From Phoma sp. XZ068 (Eukaryota; Ascomycota; Dothideomycetes; Pleosporales; Didymellaceae): DNA of 64,000 nucleotides. Location of the stretch: assembly GCA_004835665.1 (NCBI GenBank), contig RBKR01000019.1, forward strand, positions 682,001 through 746,000, read 5' to 3'. How positions within the stretch are numbered: position 1 is the first letter of the stretch; each line of letters begins with the position of its first letter. Under the pieces are notes generated by a model. The model was not told the DNA's origin, ran no database searches, and saw only the letters and a list, made by a program, of their open reading frames with translations. A program made the position numbers and the translations under genes. Positions 9,922 to 22,215 of this stretch are shown here, piece by piece.

Positions 9922-12182
9922 TCGCGACGCGTAATTTTCGTAGGAGTTGCCTACAATGAGGATGGTCGAGAACCGGTCGGCGGGAGGGTGGATCTGCGGG
10001 CACAAGTGAGCTGATATGCGAGTCGGCCTGGCCGACATATACCAGCAGGCGATGTGTACGCAACGATAAGAGGCGATTCAAGGGTGGAACGATGGTTAAG
10101 CGGGCCTCCTCTGACAGCTCGGCCCACAGGGATACCGCGGCCTGCATATTTCGAGAGCTGTCAAAAGTAGCGGCGAGGAACTTGGAACCACGGTTGACAC
10201 CCGTACAAGCATGTCTTCGCCCCGTTTACTCTTTTGGTCTACGTGCGCTGTGTTGAGCAGCCCTGCTGGGTGCTGATAGTGACAGATGTGCACAGTCGGC
10301 AGCCACAAAGGCCACATTGAGTTGAAACCAGCCGTCTGGTACCGACTTCGCACGGCACAATAGCTTTGATAAGAGCGCGGAAGTGGCTGACTGAATAGGT
10401 GCGCACTGACAAGCACGGTCAAGGACGTGGTCAAGGTATGGTGATAAGCGCTGCGGTGAGGCCCGAGTCATCACGCTCTACTCCGTATACGCTTCGTTGA
10501 GACTGCTAGGGCAATGTGATGGACATGCGCAAGCGACACCAGCAAACTTTCCCAGCAAGGTCCGTGTGACGGGAGGGACAAGTCTGCCGATGTTTCGTTA
10601 CCAAATTGATACCTCCCGGAGGATTCAAAGATTTCTGATCCTTGCAATCCTGCGATAAAGATCGAGGCCAACAAAGTGCTGACAAAGTGATCTGATAGCA
10701 AGGCTGCATGGGCCAGAGCCGTATTGAGTGGACGATCAACCTCGCTACAGAAGGCGACCCACCACCTAAGCCCTGGCGACTGGGCATCGACCAATGCAGC
10801 AACCTGGAAAACCAAGGGAGGCAATCCCCGCGTCCACCTTGCATCCAGTTTGGGTGCGACCTTCTCCAAGGGTACAAGACTGTGGCAAAAGAATCGGTGA
10901 TCCTCCAGGCTTACACGAGCTCCCCACTTCGATTCTGCTCATCATTCGACTGCATCCAAAAGCCTGTGCATCCAAAAGCCTTAAGTTCTTAACCAAATAT
11001 CGTCAATATTTGCGCTGCGTACCAGCCAAAACTTGTCCTTTGCTGGTGGCGCGCGCTACCAAGACACGCAATTTGGTGACTTCATCAGGAACACCAAAAT
11101 ACGCCGCAAGGTACCACCAAATTGTGATTTGAGTCGCTCAGCGCTTGAAGTGCAGCCACCCGCAACAGAAAAGTTCCGCAATTTCCACGGATTCTTGTCC
11201 CTGGCTCCACTTCAAGATCATTCTGTCGTCACTGACAACCTAATCGCGTGTTGAGATAACATCCAATATCGCTATATATAGGGGGCGCCTCTGCCGTCTG
11301 GTGTTACAGAAACCGTACGCTAGAGATGCAGAAATGCAGGATTTCGAAGGTCCAAAATCTTGTTGATGCGGTGACATGCAGGCGAAGCAGCGAAACATTA
11401 TCGAAACCTTCGCTGGCCCCAAAAGGTCATAGTTCCCGTGGCACTATCGATTAAGCTAGCGCGGGCGGCGCCGCAGTAGCGTGAAGCCTTGCGTTGGCTA
11501 GAGCGGCGAAAGTATCAGAACTTTAGTGTGTGGCTGGTGACCCAAGCACGATTCAGTCGCCCAGGGGTACGATCACGGTTCACTATCGCAAGGACCTTGC
11601 AGACCGGTCGAGGCGGCGACCTAGATGTCGACAGGACTGCAACAATGGTGAAAGCCAATGACAAAGGGCCGCTCTGACAAGTGCTGCTATCAACGGCCAA
11701 GCTCGTTGACGCTCTCGACAACAGCTGAGTACCCACTGAATTGGCCCTGTACCTGGCCCTATTCCGCGGCTGCATCCTCCCTAGGAAAGGGTAGTGTCGC
11801 GCTTCAGGCTGTTGGTGACGCTAGACACATTGAGTCTGCCACAACCAAACATAGTAGGACCCTAGAACAAAGCGACGTAGCTCGAGCTTTGAGTCTGGCT
11901 CGGAAGAGCCTGTTGCAACCTCTTACAGCTCGGGGAGCTGCGACGATCTAGCCGCGCCTACTAAAAACAGGCGCTCTAAAGCCAGAATCCATAACTATCA
12001 ACAAGTCACCCTCTCTTTCCTTCCGATTATCACCACCTACCACTCCACTGCTTTAGCACTGTCATTCGTTCTTGGGTGTGCTTGAAGCAAACTTACAACT
12101 TCACTACGCGATACATCTATCGCTTCTCACATCAGACTTGTAATACCAAGTGCATATTGGCATAGGCCAATCGTTTCCAGAT
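9922..12182. other. 2.3 kb gene-poor spacer upstream of the GH16 gene
   Basis: No gene could be supported on either strand. A perfect TATATATA stands at 11273-11280, but no coding frame follows within several hundred bases. The last 190 bases before the GH16 start are CT-rich (12000-12120), the usual fungal promoter and leader composition. Minus-strand frames at 10471-10877 look only weakly like protein and were rejected. Confidence 0.45.
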
Positions 12183-13657
12183 ATGGCTTCCTTTGGCAAC
12201 GAGAAGTACTCCAGCGAGGTCGAAGGCGACCGCATCGAACCTCACAACCCTTTCGCTACACCAGGAGTGCAGACACCGAACACACTTACTCCCCGTGGGT
12301 CCCATCGCAATTCGAGATCAGCTAGCAGGGATGGCTCAAGCTCTGGCTACCGCGGTGGAAACGACTACAACTACTTCCGCTCTCGACGAGTGAAGAAGGG
12401 CGAGGTTGAAAAGCCTTGGCTCGACAGGAAAGATCCGAGAGAGAAGTGGGTCACGATCATTCCAGTTGCTGGTCTTGTTCTTGGTCTCATCGTCACTGGC
12501 ATCCTTATTTGGGATGGCATTCGCAGTGTTGCAGTCAACAAGTACTGCCCAGTGTACACAGACGACTTCTCGTCATGGAATGACAAGGTCTGGACCAAGG
12601 AGGTCGAAGTCGGTGGCTTCGGGTGAGTTTTAATGAACAATCAAGCGTCTTCAGTAACTGACCACACCTGCAGCAACGGCCAGTTCGAGCAAACTACCAA
12701 CTCCGACGAAAACGTTTTCATCAAGGATGGCGTCCTTGTTATCAAGCCCACGCTGCAGGATGAGAGCTTGATCAACAACAACAACGTCCTCGACCTCCGT
12801 AGCCAGGGCTGCACTGGCCCTAAGTGGACCGACTGCGTTGCCTCGACCAACACAACCAACGGTACAATTATCAACCCTGTCAAGTCTGGTCGCATCAACA
12901 CCAAGCTTGGTGCTTCCATCAAGTACGGTCGCATTGAAGTCGAGGCCAAGCTTCCTGCTGGAGACTGGCTGTGGCCCGCCATTTGGATGTTGCCCAAGGA
13001 CAACGTCTATGGCGACTGGCCCCGCTCCGGCGAGATTGACATCATGGAATCTCGCGGAAACAACCACTCCTACGCCCAGGGTGGAAACAACATCGCCTCC
13101 AGCACTCTTCACTTCGGTCCCGACACAGCAAATGATGGTTGGTGGCGCAACAACGTCAAGCGCAAGGCTCTCCACACCACCTATGCTGCTGGCTACAACG
13201 TCTTCGGTGTCGAGGTTTGTTACCCCATTTGTACTTTGCGCTACCTAAGCTAACTCTGTCTCAGTGGTCTGAGAAGTACATCTTCACTTACATCAACACA
13301 CGCCTTCTCCAAGTCATGTACACTCACTTCGACGAGCCCTTCTTTGAGTATGGTCGTTTCCCCCTTGCCGATAGCAACGGTACCCGTTTGGACAACCCTT
13401 GGGCCGCTACTGGCAGCAACACCTCACCCTTCGATCAGGACTTCTACCTCATCATCAATGTGGCTGTCGGTGGAACCAACGGTTGGTTCGAAGATGGCAA
13501 GTCTGCTAAGCCCTGGCTCGATGGCTCAAAGACCGCCAAGAAGGACTTCTGGCAGGCCAAGGACCAGTGGTATCCTACCTGGGAACAGAACGGCCAGATG
13601 GAGGTTAAGAGTGTGAAGATGTGGCAGCAGTCTGGTTACAACGGTTGCAACGCGTAA
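12183..13657 (+). CDS. Membrane-anchored family 16 glycoside hydrolase (beta-glucan type)
   Basis: Three exons, 12183-12622, 12674-13214 and 13265-13657; 457 residues. The first 88 residues are cytosolic, basic and Ser-rich, followed by one membrane segment at about 91-112 (IIPVAGLVLGLIVTGILIW), so the protein is a type II membrane protein with the enzyme outside. The catalytic motif is SGEIDIMESRG: nucleophile near E267, helper D269 and acid/base E272 in the usual ExDxxE spacing. Flanking blocks YGRIEVEAKLPAGDWLWPAI and FYLIINVAVGGTNG match the GH16 beta-jelly-roll, nearest the beta-1,3(4)-glucanase and glucan-binding branch. Likely role is cell-wall or capsule-like glucan processing. Several N-glycosylation sequons (NTTN, NGT, NTS) fit secretion. 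An upstream in-frame ATG-less extension was ignored. Confidence 0.92.
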
Positions 13658-16389
13658 CCGGAGCTGCAGTGAGGTGCATGAGACTTAATGTTACAGGCGT
13701 TTGGTGTACGGGTGGCTTAACGGCGATCGGCATTCACGCCACGCTGAGCTGATACAACAGCAACGAACAAAGACTATAGACAATCTAATTTCTATTCAAT
13801 TACTTCAAGAATCGAAGCCTATTCAAATTGTAAAATGAACTCGTGTGTAGCAAAGATGTGCTCCAGCAGAATGGCACTCCCGTGCGGGAGAAGCTGGCTT
13901 GGGCTCAGGGGGTGGAGGATGTGTGCCAGGGTCCATGTTGCACGGTCCACTTCTAAACCTTGTACCTTGCAGAAGATCCTTCATTTAGCTAAGCAGTTAA
14001 ACTTGAACCGGCTACTAATCCGTCGCCGCCACGGCCTTATCGCCCAATCGACGTCAGTTGTGCACTTTCACGGGCCTAACCGCGGCACAAAATAAACACT
14101 GCAGGCATTAAACCTTCTCGGGTTGGCCGTGGCCAAGTTATGCAGCCACCAGATTGCAAGCAATACTCGTCGCGCATGCAACAATATCGCAATACTTGTT
14201 CATCCCACCCGACACTAGGGAACAGCGTAACAACGAAAGGGTTATCGGATCACTCTCAACCCGCCTGGGCTCTGTCAATATTTTGTCACCCTGCCTTATT
14301 CATTCCGACTGGCCGGGGCCATCACGGGTACCAGGGATTACAGCCCGCCTAGGAAATTTTGAGGGCAATACCACGAGGTCTAGCGCACCGTCACCTAGCC
14401 GGCCCGTGTCGCCGGCCAGTTGAATCGTTCGTTGCCTCAATCGTAAGTGCCTGCACCCTTTTGGGCTTATCGCTACTCTAATGCTGCACCGCCACATGCA
14501 AGGGCTTACCAGGGATCACCTTTAGCCTGGCCGCCAGCCTGGCGCCAACACTATCGTAACAAAGAAACAGGCCACCTTGTACTTTGGTATTTCCAAACTA
14601 TCGACTGGCCCACCTCAGTGATTTGGTTCTCGCGCTGTTCAGTCCCCAGCTTTTCCTCTCCCTCGGTCTTCTGGAATACTGAGTTCCATGGTAGGGGAAA
14701 CTCGCTTCTCGGGCCACGTTTTGTATGAAACGCTGTACACTGTGAGGCCTAGGGACTCAGGGTACAAATTGGGGTTCAACACGTGGGTCGTAAGAGTTGA
14801 GGCTTCGCGGTATTGTTCTGGAAACTTCGCACGAACAGGGCGGATGTGGGTCCTTGGGTCCGTGGGCCGAGCTGAACTGTACGGTTAGGCCGAGGGACGG
14901 TGTATTCTCTCAGGCAGTAGAGTTGGGTCGGCCAACACATCCTGCAGCAACCAGCCCTGCAAACTTGACATCATGCAGATCTCGCGCTCAACGAACAACT
15001 TAGGGCGAGGCTGTCACCTTCTCTGAACCAAGGCTGGTGCCACCACCATCATCATGATCATCACCGATCTCACTGCAGTGAAAATGTGCGACAGAACCAC
15101 AGACGTGGAGTAAAGCCGCAGACACACAGGTTGTCAAACCTCTGGGGATGCACAGTCCAAGGACCCAGAACCAGGCGACCAAATCCTTCGTGACAGCCAC
15201 GGCAGCCTTGCGCGTGCATCATCACATGTGGCCATATCCACTACGGGCGCCTTCGCTCCAACTCGGCGTGCGGGAGATGAGCACCTTGGGACGCACCGCG
15301 TGCTCAAAATAGTCCGGTCCGTCACAATTGGGTGAAACGCGCCAGGAACACACATTCTTTAGGCAATATCCTCGACCAACGCTGACTAGTGGCATTTAGC
15401 GCTAACCGGCCCAAGTGGGCCGGCGTCTGCCGACTTACGACACAGCTCCTGAGAATTGTTACAAGCCTGTCGCTTGTGGCCGTCGTGATTACACTGGCGG
15501 CATATTTTGCTATACGGCGTGGCGTTCTTCGTGGTAGCTGGTCGGTCTCAGTACTAGTCAAGCCATTGGCAAGACATCTGTCAGGGCCCCCTTTCGCAGA
15601 CATGGCTCGGGCAATCATTCCATGGTACGGCCGGTGAGGAAGGAGAATCTTTTCAAATGGTGGTTTTACAGTGTTGAGTAAGTTCCAGATGTTAGAAGAT
15701 GCAGCTGGATGCGCCGATACAAGGGTGCTTAGTATGCAATGCCCCATGTATACAATATGCTCCAGCCACATCCAATTTTGTGCATGGACCAAGTCCGATT
15801 TGTGCTCAGGCCTGCAGGTTGTCAATCCTTACCAGGATCAGCTCTCATAATCGGCATCCTGACGTGGCCACAGCTTTTGGGCTTGCGTTGGTGTATCACT
15901 TCTGCTAGCCTACGATGAAGCGCCCTCCACCAGGCTAGTTGATACTGACAGGACTTTGGCCCGTGTTCGCCTGGCCAGCTCGACCTTCGGCGGCCAACTT
16001 TGCAGGACCTAGATCTAGTCTCTTGCAAACCTCAATCGTTAGTCCGGCATCACGCACTGTTGAGCTATCTCTCAATCGACGGCTCTGGCGCTCTAGTCCA
16101 GACGCCACGCTGAGATTCAAAGCAAACATCTTTGAACTCGGTTCTCCTCTTGCCTATTCTATATTTGTTGAATCTTAAACCAGCGTGGCTACCGTACTTT
16201 CGTCTGCTTTTGGTACTCTTCATATGCCTGTGCCCTGCAGCTGCGAACTTTCGTCCATCACACACTCGCTCACTCTCCGTCGATCGTAGTAGGGTGGTAC
16301 CACACTTGACGAAACATCACCACTCACACTCGCTTTCATAACGATACCCATTCTTACCTCATAGTATACTGGATCAACAACCGCCCATC
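13658..16389. other. 2.7 kb intergenic region upstream of the GT2 gene
   Basis: No gene could be supported. A loose 30-base similarity links about 14732-14765 and 14872-14905 (both include CTGTAC followed by TTAGGCC- or GAGGCC-type sequence and AGGGAC), too short to call a repeat family. The final 200 bases are CT-rich with CACTC repeats, probably promoter and leader. The region is unusually long for this window and may be a large regulatory region for the GT2 gene. Confidence 0.45.
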
Positions 16390-19204
16390 ATGAGCCATAA
16401 CGTCTTCGAGACACCGGCACTCAGCACCAAGTCGTCAGTCGATGACTTCACACAACATGCAAGCGGCACACAAACACCGAGAAGCAGAGTTTCTCAGAAA
16501 GTTGGGCGACATAAGTCGTCGTACATCATGGAGCAACTTCCTCCACCGTCACCATCATGGACGCCTGCGCCTTCAATTGGCCCAAGGAGCGGCACCACCA
16601 CGGCGCTCACATCGCGACGCAACTCATTCACATCCATGCACTCTGTCGCAAGTCATGGCATTATGGAAGAAATTAAGCATGAAGCTATGGTCAACTTTTT
16701 GTTCCAGCAGCAGTGCAGTAAGTGTTGCGGCACCTACGTTGTTAGCGCATCACTGACGGCCAACCACAGAGAAGCTTTGGATTAGCGACGGCAGCGGCAG
16801 CTTAGAAGGTGTACTCGTACGAAAGTCGCGAGGCAACTACGCAGCCTGCCCACCTGCACTGGGTGATTCAGTGCTCGGCTACTATGCATCGCTGATCAAC
16901 CTTCCGGTTGTTCTCACAATCAACTCCCGTGTCATCCAGGCATTCGTACAATTCACACCGAATGCGACCGACGTTCCTCTCGGCAAGGGCCTCCACATCC
17001 AGATTCTTCCCACCGTCGACGATCTCCCCAAGGCGCGCAAGAACCAGGGCGCTGCTTTCCTTGCATCCGAGCAATTGCTGCTTGTCTGGGACGATGACCC
17101 AAACGCGATCTTCGCTCGCGCGATACACATTGAGGATGAGCTGATGAAACTGGTCTGGAGAGCTGGTGAGCCTCAGGAGGAAGAGGAGGTTACCACCGAG
17201 AAGAAGGGCCCTGCGGTCGTCGAAACCGAGATCGATGAAGAGACTGGAGACTTCAAGCCTGAGAACCGCCCCACAAACATCATGAACGGTGTCCTGGTCG
17301 GATGCACCCTGGTCATCATCACCATCATGTTGGGTCTTGGATTCAAGCAGATTGCCGTTCAGGTCATGGTCGACCAGAACTACATCCGTATCGCTTTCCT
17401 GGTCCTGATTCCCGTTCAGATCTTCTTCACGCTCTTCTTCGCACAGGTCATTGTCGGTTGTATCGCACAGATGATCGGTCCCATTCGCCAGATGAAGACC
17501 AACTCCAGATACTACTCTGCCCTGCTTCCGCGTCGCATCACTGGCAGGCTTCCCCACATCACTGTTCAGTGCCCCGTTTACAAGGAGGGTCTCCAGTCCG
17601 TTATCGCGCCAACCGTAAAATCGCTCAAGGCTGCGATGGCTACGTACGAGCTTCAGGGAGGATCTGCCAACATTTTCATCAACGACGATGGTCTGCAGAT
17701 TATTGATGAGGAGGAGCGCCAGGCACGTATCGATTTCTACCAGGATCACAGCATCGGTTGGACTGCTCGTCCCAAGCACGGTGATGACGGTTTCGTCCGC
17801 AAGGGAAAATTCAAGAAGGCCTCCAACATGAACTTCGGTCTCATGCTCAGCAACAACGTCGAGGAGAAGCTTGCTATCGTTCAGCGTAACGAGTCTTGGA
17901 CTCAGGATGATGAGGCCAAGGAGTACGATCGCTGTCTCAAGGAGGTCGTCGAGGAGCACGGCCGCGCCTGGGCCGATGGCAACATTCGTATCGGTGACTA
18001 CATCATTCTCATCGATTCCGACACCCGTGTGCCTGTCGACTGCTTCCTCGATGCCGCATCCGAGATGGAGCAATCTCCTGAAGTCGGTATCATGCAATTC
18101 TCGTCCGGTGTCATGCAGGTTGTCCACAACTACTTTGAGAATGGGTAAGTGCATTTCGAGCATTGAAATCTGAACTGGCGACTAATATTTCTCAGCATCA
18201 CCTTTTTCACCAACATGGTCTACACCGCCATTCGTTACACTGTTGCTAATGGTGATGTTGCTCCTTTCGTCGGCCACAACGCTATTCTCCGCTGGTCTGC
18301 TGTCCAGCAAGTTTCGTACTTCGACGAAGACAACTACGAGAAGTTCTGGTCTGAGTCGCACGTTTCCGAGGATTTCGATATGTCTCTGCGTCTCCAGGTC
18401 AACGGCTACATCATTCGTCTCGCGGCTTGGGCTGGTGAAGGCTTCAAGGAGGGGGTCTCTCTAACAGTCTACGACGAATTGGCTCGCTGGGAGAAGTATG
18501 CCTACGGTTGTAACGAGCTTCTGTTCAACCCCATGCGCTTCTGGATTACCCGTGGACCTTTCACTCCTCTGTTCCGCAGCTTCTTGTTCTCCAACATTCG
18601 TTTCACCTCCAAGGTCACTATCATCTCCTACATTGGGACCTACTACGCTATTGGCGCCGCATGGATCATGACAATCGCGAACTACTTCGCTGTCGGCTGG
18701 TTCAACGGTTACCTCGACAAGTACTACCTCGACTCCTGGAAGGTCTGGTTCTCCATTGTCATTGTCTTCACTGGCCTTGGAAATCTGTCGCTCGCTATCA
18801 TGCGCTACCGCATTGGTGACAAGGGCTTCCTCGCCTCGCTCTTTGAAAACATCAAGTGGATTCTCATGATGGCTACATTCCTCGGTGGTCTCTCTCTGCA
18901 CGTCTCCTCCGCCCTTCTCGCTCACATGTTCGAGTACAACATGCAGTGGGGTGCCACCTCCAAGGAAGCCGAGTTCTCCAACTTCTTCATTGAGGTACCC
19001 AAGGTCCTCAAGAGCTTCAAATACTCCATCGCTTTCGGCCTCCTTGGTATTGCCGGCATGATTATTCTTGCTACTGCACCATTCATTCCCTACGGCTGGG
19101 AGATCACCGATTTCGTCGCTATCCTGCCCATGGCCATGGTTTGCGGATCGCACTTATTGTTGCCGATTGCGCTCAACCCTGCGCTCATGACTTTCACTTT
19201 CTAA
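16390..19204 (+). CDS. Family 2 glycosyltransferase, membrane-bound polysaccharide synthase-like (ZtGT2-type)
   Basis: Three exons, 16390-16717, 16770-18144 and 18196-19204; 903 residues. The Ser/Thr-rich N-terminus (1-100) is cytosolic. Two membrane segments lie at about 284-305 and 313-336, then a GT-A domain, then roughly five membrane segments from residue 700 to the end. Catalytic marks in order: QCPVYKEGL, INDDGLQII (~415), LIDSDTRVPVD (~524), SEDFDMSLRL (~625) and ARWEKY with R665-W666 in place of QxxRW. These fit processive synthases such as chitin and hyaluronan synthases. The architecture and blocks such as KLWISDGSGSLEGVLVRKSR match the fungal GT2 studied in Zymoseptoria tritici and Fusarium graminearum, where loss blocks hyphal growth on solid surfaces and infection. 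Its product is unknown. Strongly C-ending codons suggest high expression. Confidence 0.93.
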
Positions 19205-19701
19205 GTCATATCTTTGTCCATATTTTGGCGTTTTAATGGTGCCGGCGAGCCCATCCATCTATCCCTTTACCTGCTGGCTATGACCAGGTACATATCATGC
19301 ATTGCGATATGGCGCAATATATACACGAATGCCCGCTCTCTTCCATGAGAGCATAGACTAGACATAATGTATAAAGTACAAACCGCAACTTTGAAGCTAC
19401 TTCATTATATGAGTGATGTGCGAGGCTGAAGAGTGGGATGCCAGAGCTAATGCCCGCTTCGGGAAGGCGGTATTTCTGAGCGTGGGGCCGGCTTACCGCA
19501 TAGAGTAACCTCACAGAGTCATCTCAGTGCCACATCCTACATCACCACGCCGACACTCGGATAAGGGGCTACAAGGAAACAGGAGATCCGCAATCTCAAC
19601 CCGGAACGACCACATCGACACACCCGCATACCGCGCCAACTACAAGGTTTTACCTCCAACGACCTAATCACCATCTACCCATCTTCACCACCACCGCAAT
19701 C
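19205..19701. other. Spacer between GT2 and the D-threonine aldolase-like gene
   Basis: About 500 bases with the GT2 3' end and the promoter of the next plus-strand gene. The last 120 bases are strongly C- and A-rich (CACC-type repeats), a typical fungal leader. No gene is visible. Confidence 0.5.
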
Positions 19702-20805
19702 ATGACCTACAACCCGAAAGTCGGAGATCTGATCTCCTCGCTTGACACGCCATCCATGATAGTGGATTTAGACCTCATGGAGCAGAACATCCAAAAACTC
19801 ATGTCCCAGCTCCTCCCCACGGGCATCAACATCCGCCCGCACAGCAAAACCACCAAGTCGGCTGTTCTCGCTCAGAAGCTCATCTCCGCTGGAGCAAAAG
19901 GCGCCTGCGTAGCAAAGCTCAGCGAAGCGGAAGTCATGTGCTCGAAAGGCCTCGTTGACTTGCTTATCACGTGTGAGGTCATTGGACCTGCGAAAGTTGC
20001 AAGACTCGTGGAGTTGTTTAAGCAGCACAAGGAGATCAGGATTGTCGTTGATAGTGAAGAAGGGGCTAGAGCTATTGACACTGCAATTGGGGAGGTGGGG
20101 TTGGAGGATCGGATTCTGACGCTGATCGATCTTGATGTTGGGTTGCATAGAACTGGTGTTCAACCCGGCGAACCGGCACTGCAACTTGCGAAGACTGTTG
20201 CTGGACTCAAACATCTGAAGTTGATTGGTGTGCAAGGGTATGAAGGGCATCTACAGCATGTTCACGGCTTTGAGGAGAGAAAGAGAATGTGTCTGGAGAG
20301 TATGAAGATACTGGCCGACACAGTCGAGGCATTGAGGAGGGAGGGGCATCAAATCGATGTTGTTACTACAGGTGGCACAGGCACAGCGGAGTTCTGTGTC
20401 ACGGTACCTGGAGTGACAGAAGTCCAACCAGGCAGTTTCTTGTTCATGGACACTGACTATCGGAACGCGGTGGGGACGAAATTTTCTAACAGCTTGACGA
20501 TACTGGCCACGGTCATCAGCAAGCAGGGACCGAAGAGCATTACAATCGATGCAGGACTCAAGTCGCTCACGACGGATAGTGGGTTGGCGGAGTGTAAGAC
20601 TTTAGGATATACGTATGGTGTGCTCGGTGATGAGCATGGATCGTTGTCGTGGACCGATGCGCAGGATCTGAAGGTTGGGGACCGCGTTGAGATGATACCG
20701 AGTCATATTGATCCTACGATCAATCTGCATGACTTTTACTACGCCCATCGAAACGGAGTCATACAAGAGATCTGGCCCGTAGATGCGAGAGGAAAGGTAC
20801 AATAG
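19702..20805 (+). CDS. D-threonine aldolase / D-serine dehydratase-like PLP enzyme
   Basis: Intronless, 367 residues, with the ATG in a good CAATCATG context. The N-terminal domain is the alanine-racemase-type barrel: DTPSMIVDLDLMEQNI, then NIRPHSKTTKS with the PLP lysine near K49. Mid-protein blocks LIDLDVGLHRTGV and VTTGGTGTAEF bind the cofactor phosphate. The C-terminal domain carries the metal site SHIDPTINLHDFYY with H335 and D337. An H-x-D pair is the arrangement known for bacterial D-threonine aldolase, whereas fungal D-serine dehydratase (Dsd1) has H-x-C. Expected reaction is therefore retro-aldol cleavage of D-beta-hydroxy amino acids to glycine and an aldehyde, but substrate remains an inference. 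Base use changes within the gene: C-rich at the 5' end and G-rich from about 20040. Confidence 0.88.
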   Translation: MTYNPKVGDLISSLDTPSMIVDLDLMEQNIQKLMSQLLPTGINIRPHSKTTKSAVLAQKLISAGAKGACVAKLSEAEVMCSKGLVDLLITCEVIGPAKVARLVELFKQHKEIRIVVDSEEGARAIDTAIGEVGLEDRILTLIDLDVGLHRTGVQPGEPALQLAKTVAGLKHLKLIGVQGYEGHLQHVHGFEERKRMCLESMKILADTVEALRREGHQIDVVTTGGTGTAEFCVTVPGVTEVQPGSFLFMDTDYRNAVGTKFSNSLTILATVISKQGPKSITIDAGLKSLTTDSGLAECKTLGYTYGVLGDEHGSLSWTDAQDLKVGDRVEMIPSHIDPTINLHDFYYAHRNGVIQEIWPVDARGKVQ

Positions 20806-22215
20806 GCTCAGTTAAACCGAACACCCACTCTGAGGCTTGCCACTGAGAGGTCTGACATGGGATACCTTCCATCCAAATACTATGCCGCGCTCTTCGCTTT
20901 GATGAACTGCCTTATGTCGTAGTGGCGCTTGTGCCGCCTCGCAAGAGGCCTGCTTCTGTGTTTCTCCTGCTTCAAATGTTCATCTTGTTTCCAACGGTAA
21001 CCGAAGGGCCCCTCGTTTAGTTTTGCATTGCGCTACATGAGATTCCTACGGCTTATCGCCCCTGTCAGGGTTGAACCCGTCCTTCAGCTGACAAGGCACT
21101 TTGAAATGTTAGTGGGAGCTCTGTAAGAGTTGACACGTACTACTCGGAAACACTTGACCGCTTGAGGACACCAGGCTACACAATGGCTTGGGTTTCCATA
21201 TGAAAGAGGTTCGTGGGGTAGTCCGGGTAGTAACAGATGACGAGGACCAGATCGAGGAGTCGTTCACTAAGCGGCGATCGTGTTGGTTCCCTTCTCAACA
21301 GTATTGACCGTCGTAAGCAGTATGAGGCCAGTGACCTAAACTATACACATGCTATGTCGCCATCATTGATATTTGAGACAGTGATTAGTGAAGACAAAGG
21401 TTGTTCCACAGCGGCAACATTAGCGTTCGGACAATGCATACCGGTGTGCTCAGACGCGTGATCGCCCTCGATTATCCACAGATCAAGCTCACTTCTGATC
21501 CCTCAAAGCTCATCAAGTTTAGGCTCCCGATCGCTCTTCTTGTGGCACGTGTCAAAATCGAGCATCTTGGACGTGTAAGCGGATGACTGGACCCTTACGT
21601 ACATACCAGTATCTGGCTGAGCTCGTGCTTGCCCCAATCGTGCCATTACGAATAAATATGCATGTTGAGGTTGTCGAGATCCCAGTGCTTGACGTTTCGG
21701 CCAAGCATGTCGAATCATTCCCAAGTACCCCACATGATGATACGCTTGTGACCTTTGTACTCCACTCCTCAGGCACACCGCCGAAGATCTCCTTGGAGAG
21801 CTCTGCGAGTCAACCAGGCAAGCATGTTTTGACCGATGTCTCGGAGTTCATTGCACCATTTACTTCGTTCTTGTATGCTTTGTCTTAGCTGTCGATCTAT
21901 ACATCAAGCCCAGGGCAAGGAAAGTCGATGTTGTCATGTTGAACAGGACCAAAATCTTCCCTTCGGTCAGGCAGAGCCCATCAGGATCTCGTACTAGTTG
22001 CGCAAGTATTTAGTAAAATGGCGAGTTCTGCAATGTAAACTAGAAGTTGAGGTTCCCGGTTGGTCTTTGAATCACGACCTCCAGAAGACGAGTTTTCCGC
22101 TCTGTAGATCCCCAATTTACACCGCTGAGTCGTTAGCATCTTGCGAATATCATCAGCATTGATTATTGAGAGATCGAGTTACAGAAGAGTAGTCTATCAC
22201 CACACAATGCTGTTC
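20806..22215. other. Gene-poor spacer
   Basis: No gene could be supported. Open frames at 21237-21461 and 21583-21888 (plus strand) are short, overlap competing frames on the other strand and resemble no family I know. Confidence 0.4.

Noticed and set aside
10471..10877. Minus-strand frames faintly resembling decayed ankyrin repeats
   Set aside because: Only scattered residues fit the repeat and no two units align with each other; judged to be chance.
16868..18163. 431-codon open frame antisense to the GT2 gene
   Set aside because: It mirrors the strongly C-ending codon use of the real gene. The real strand has family motifs, membrane segments and proper introns.
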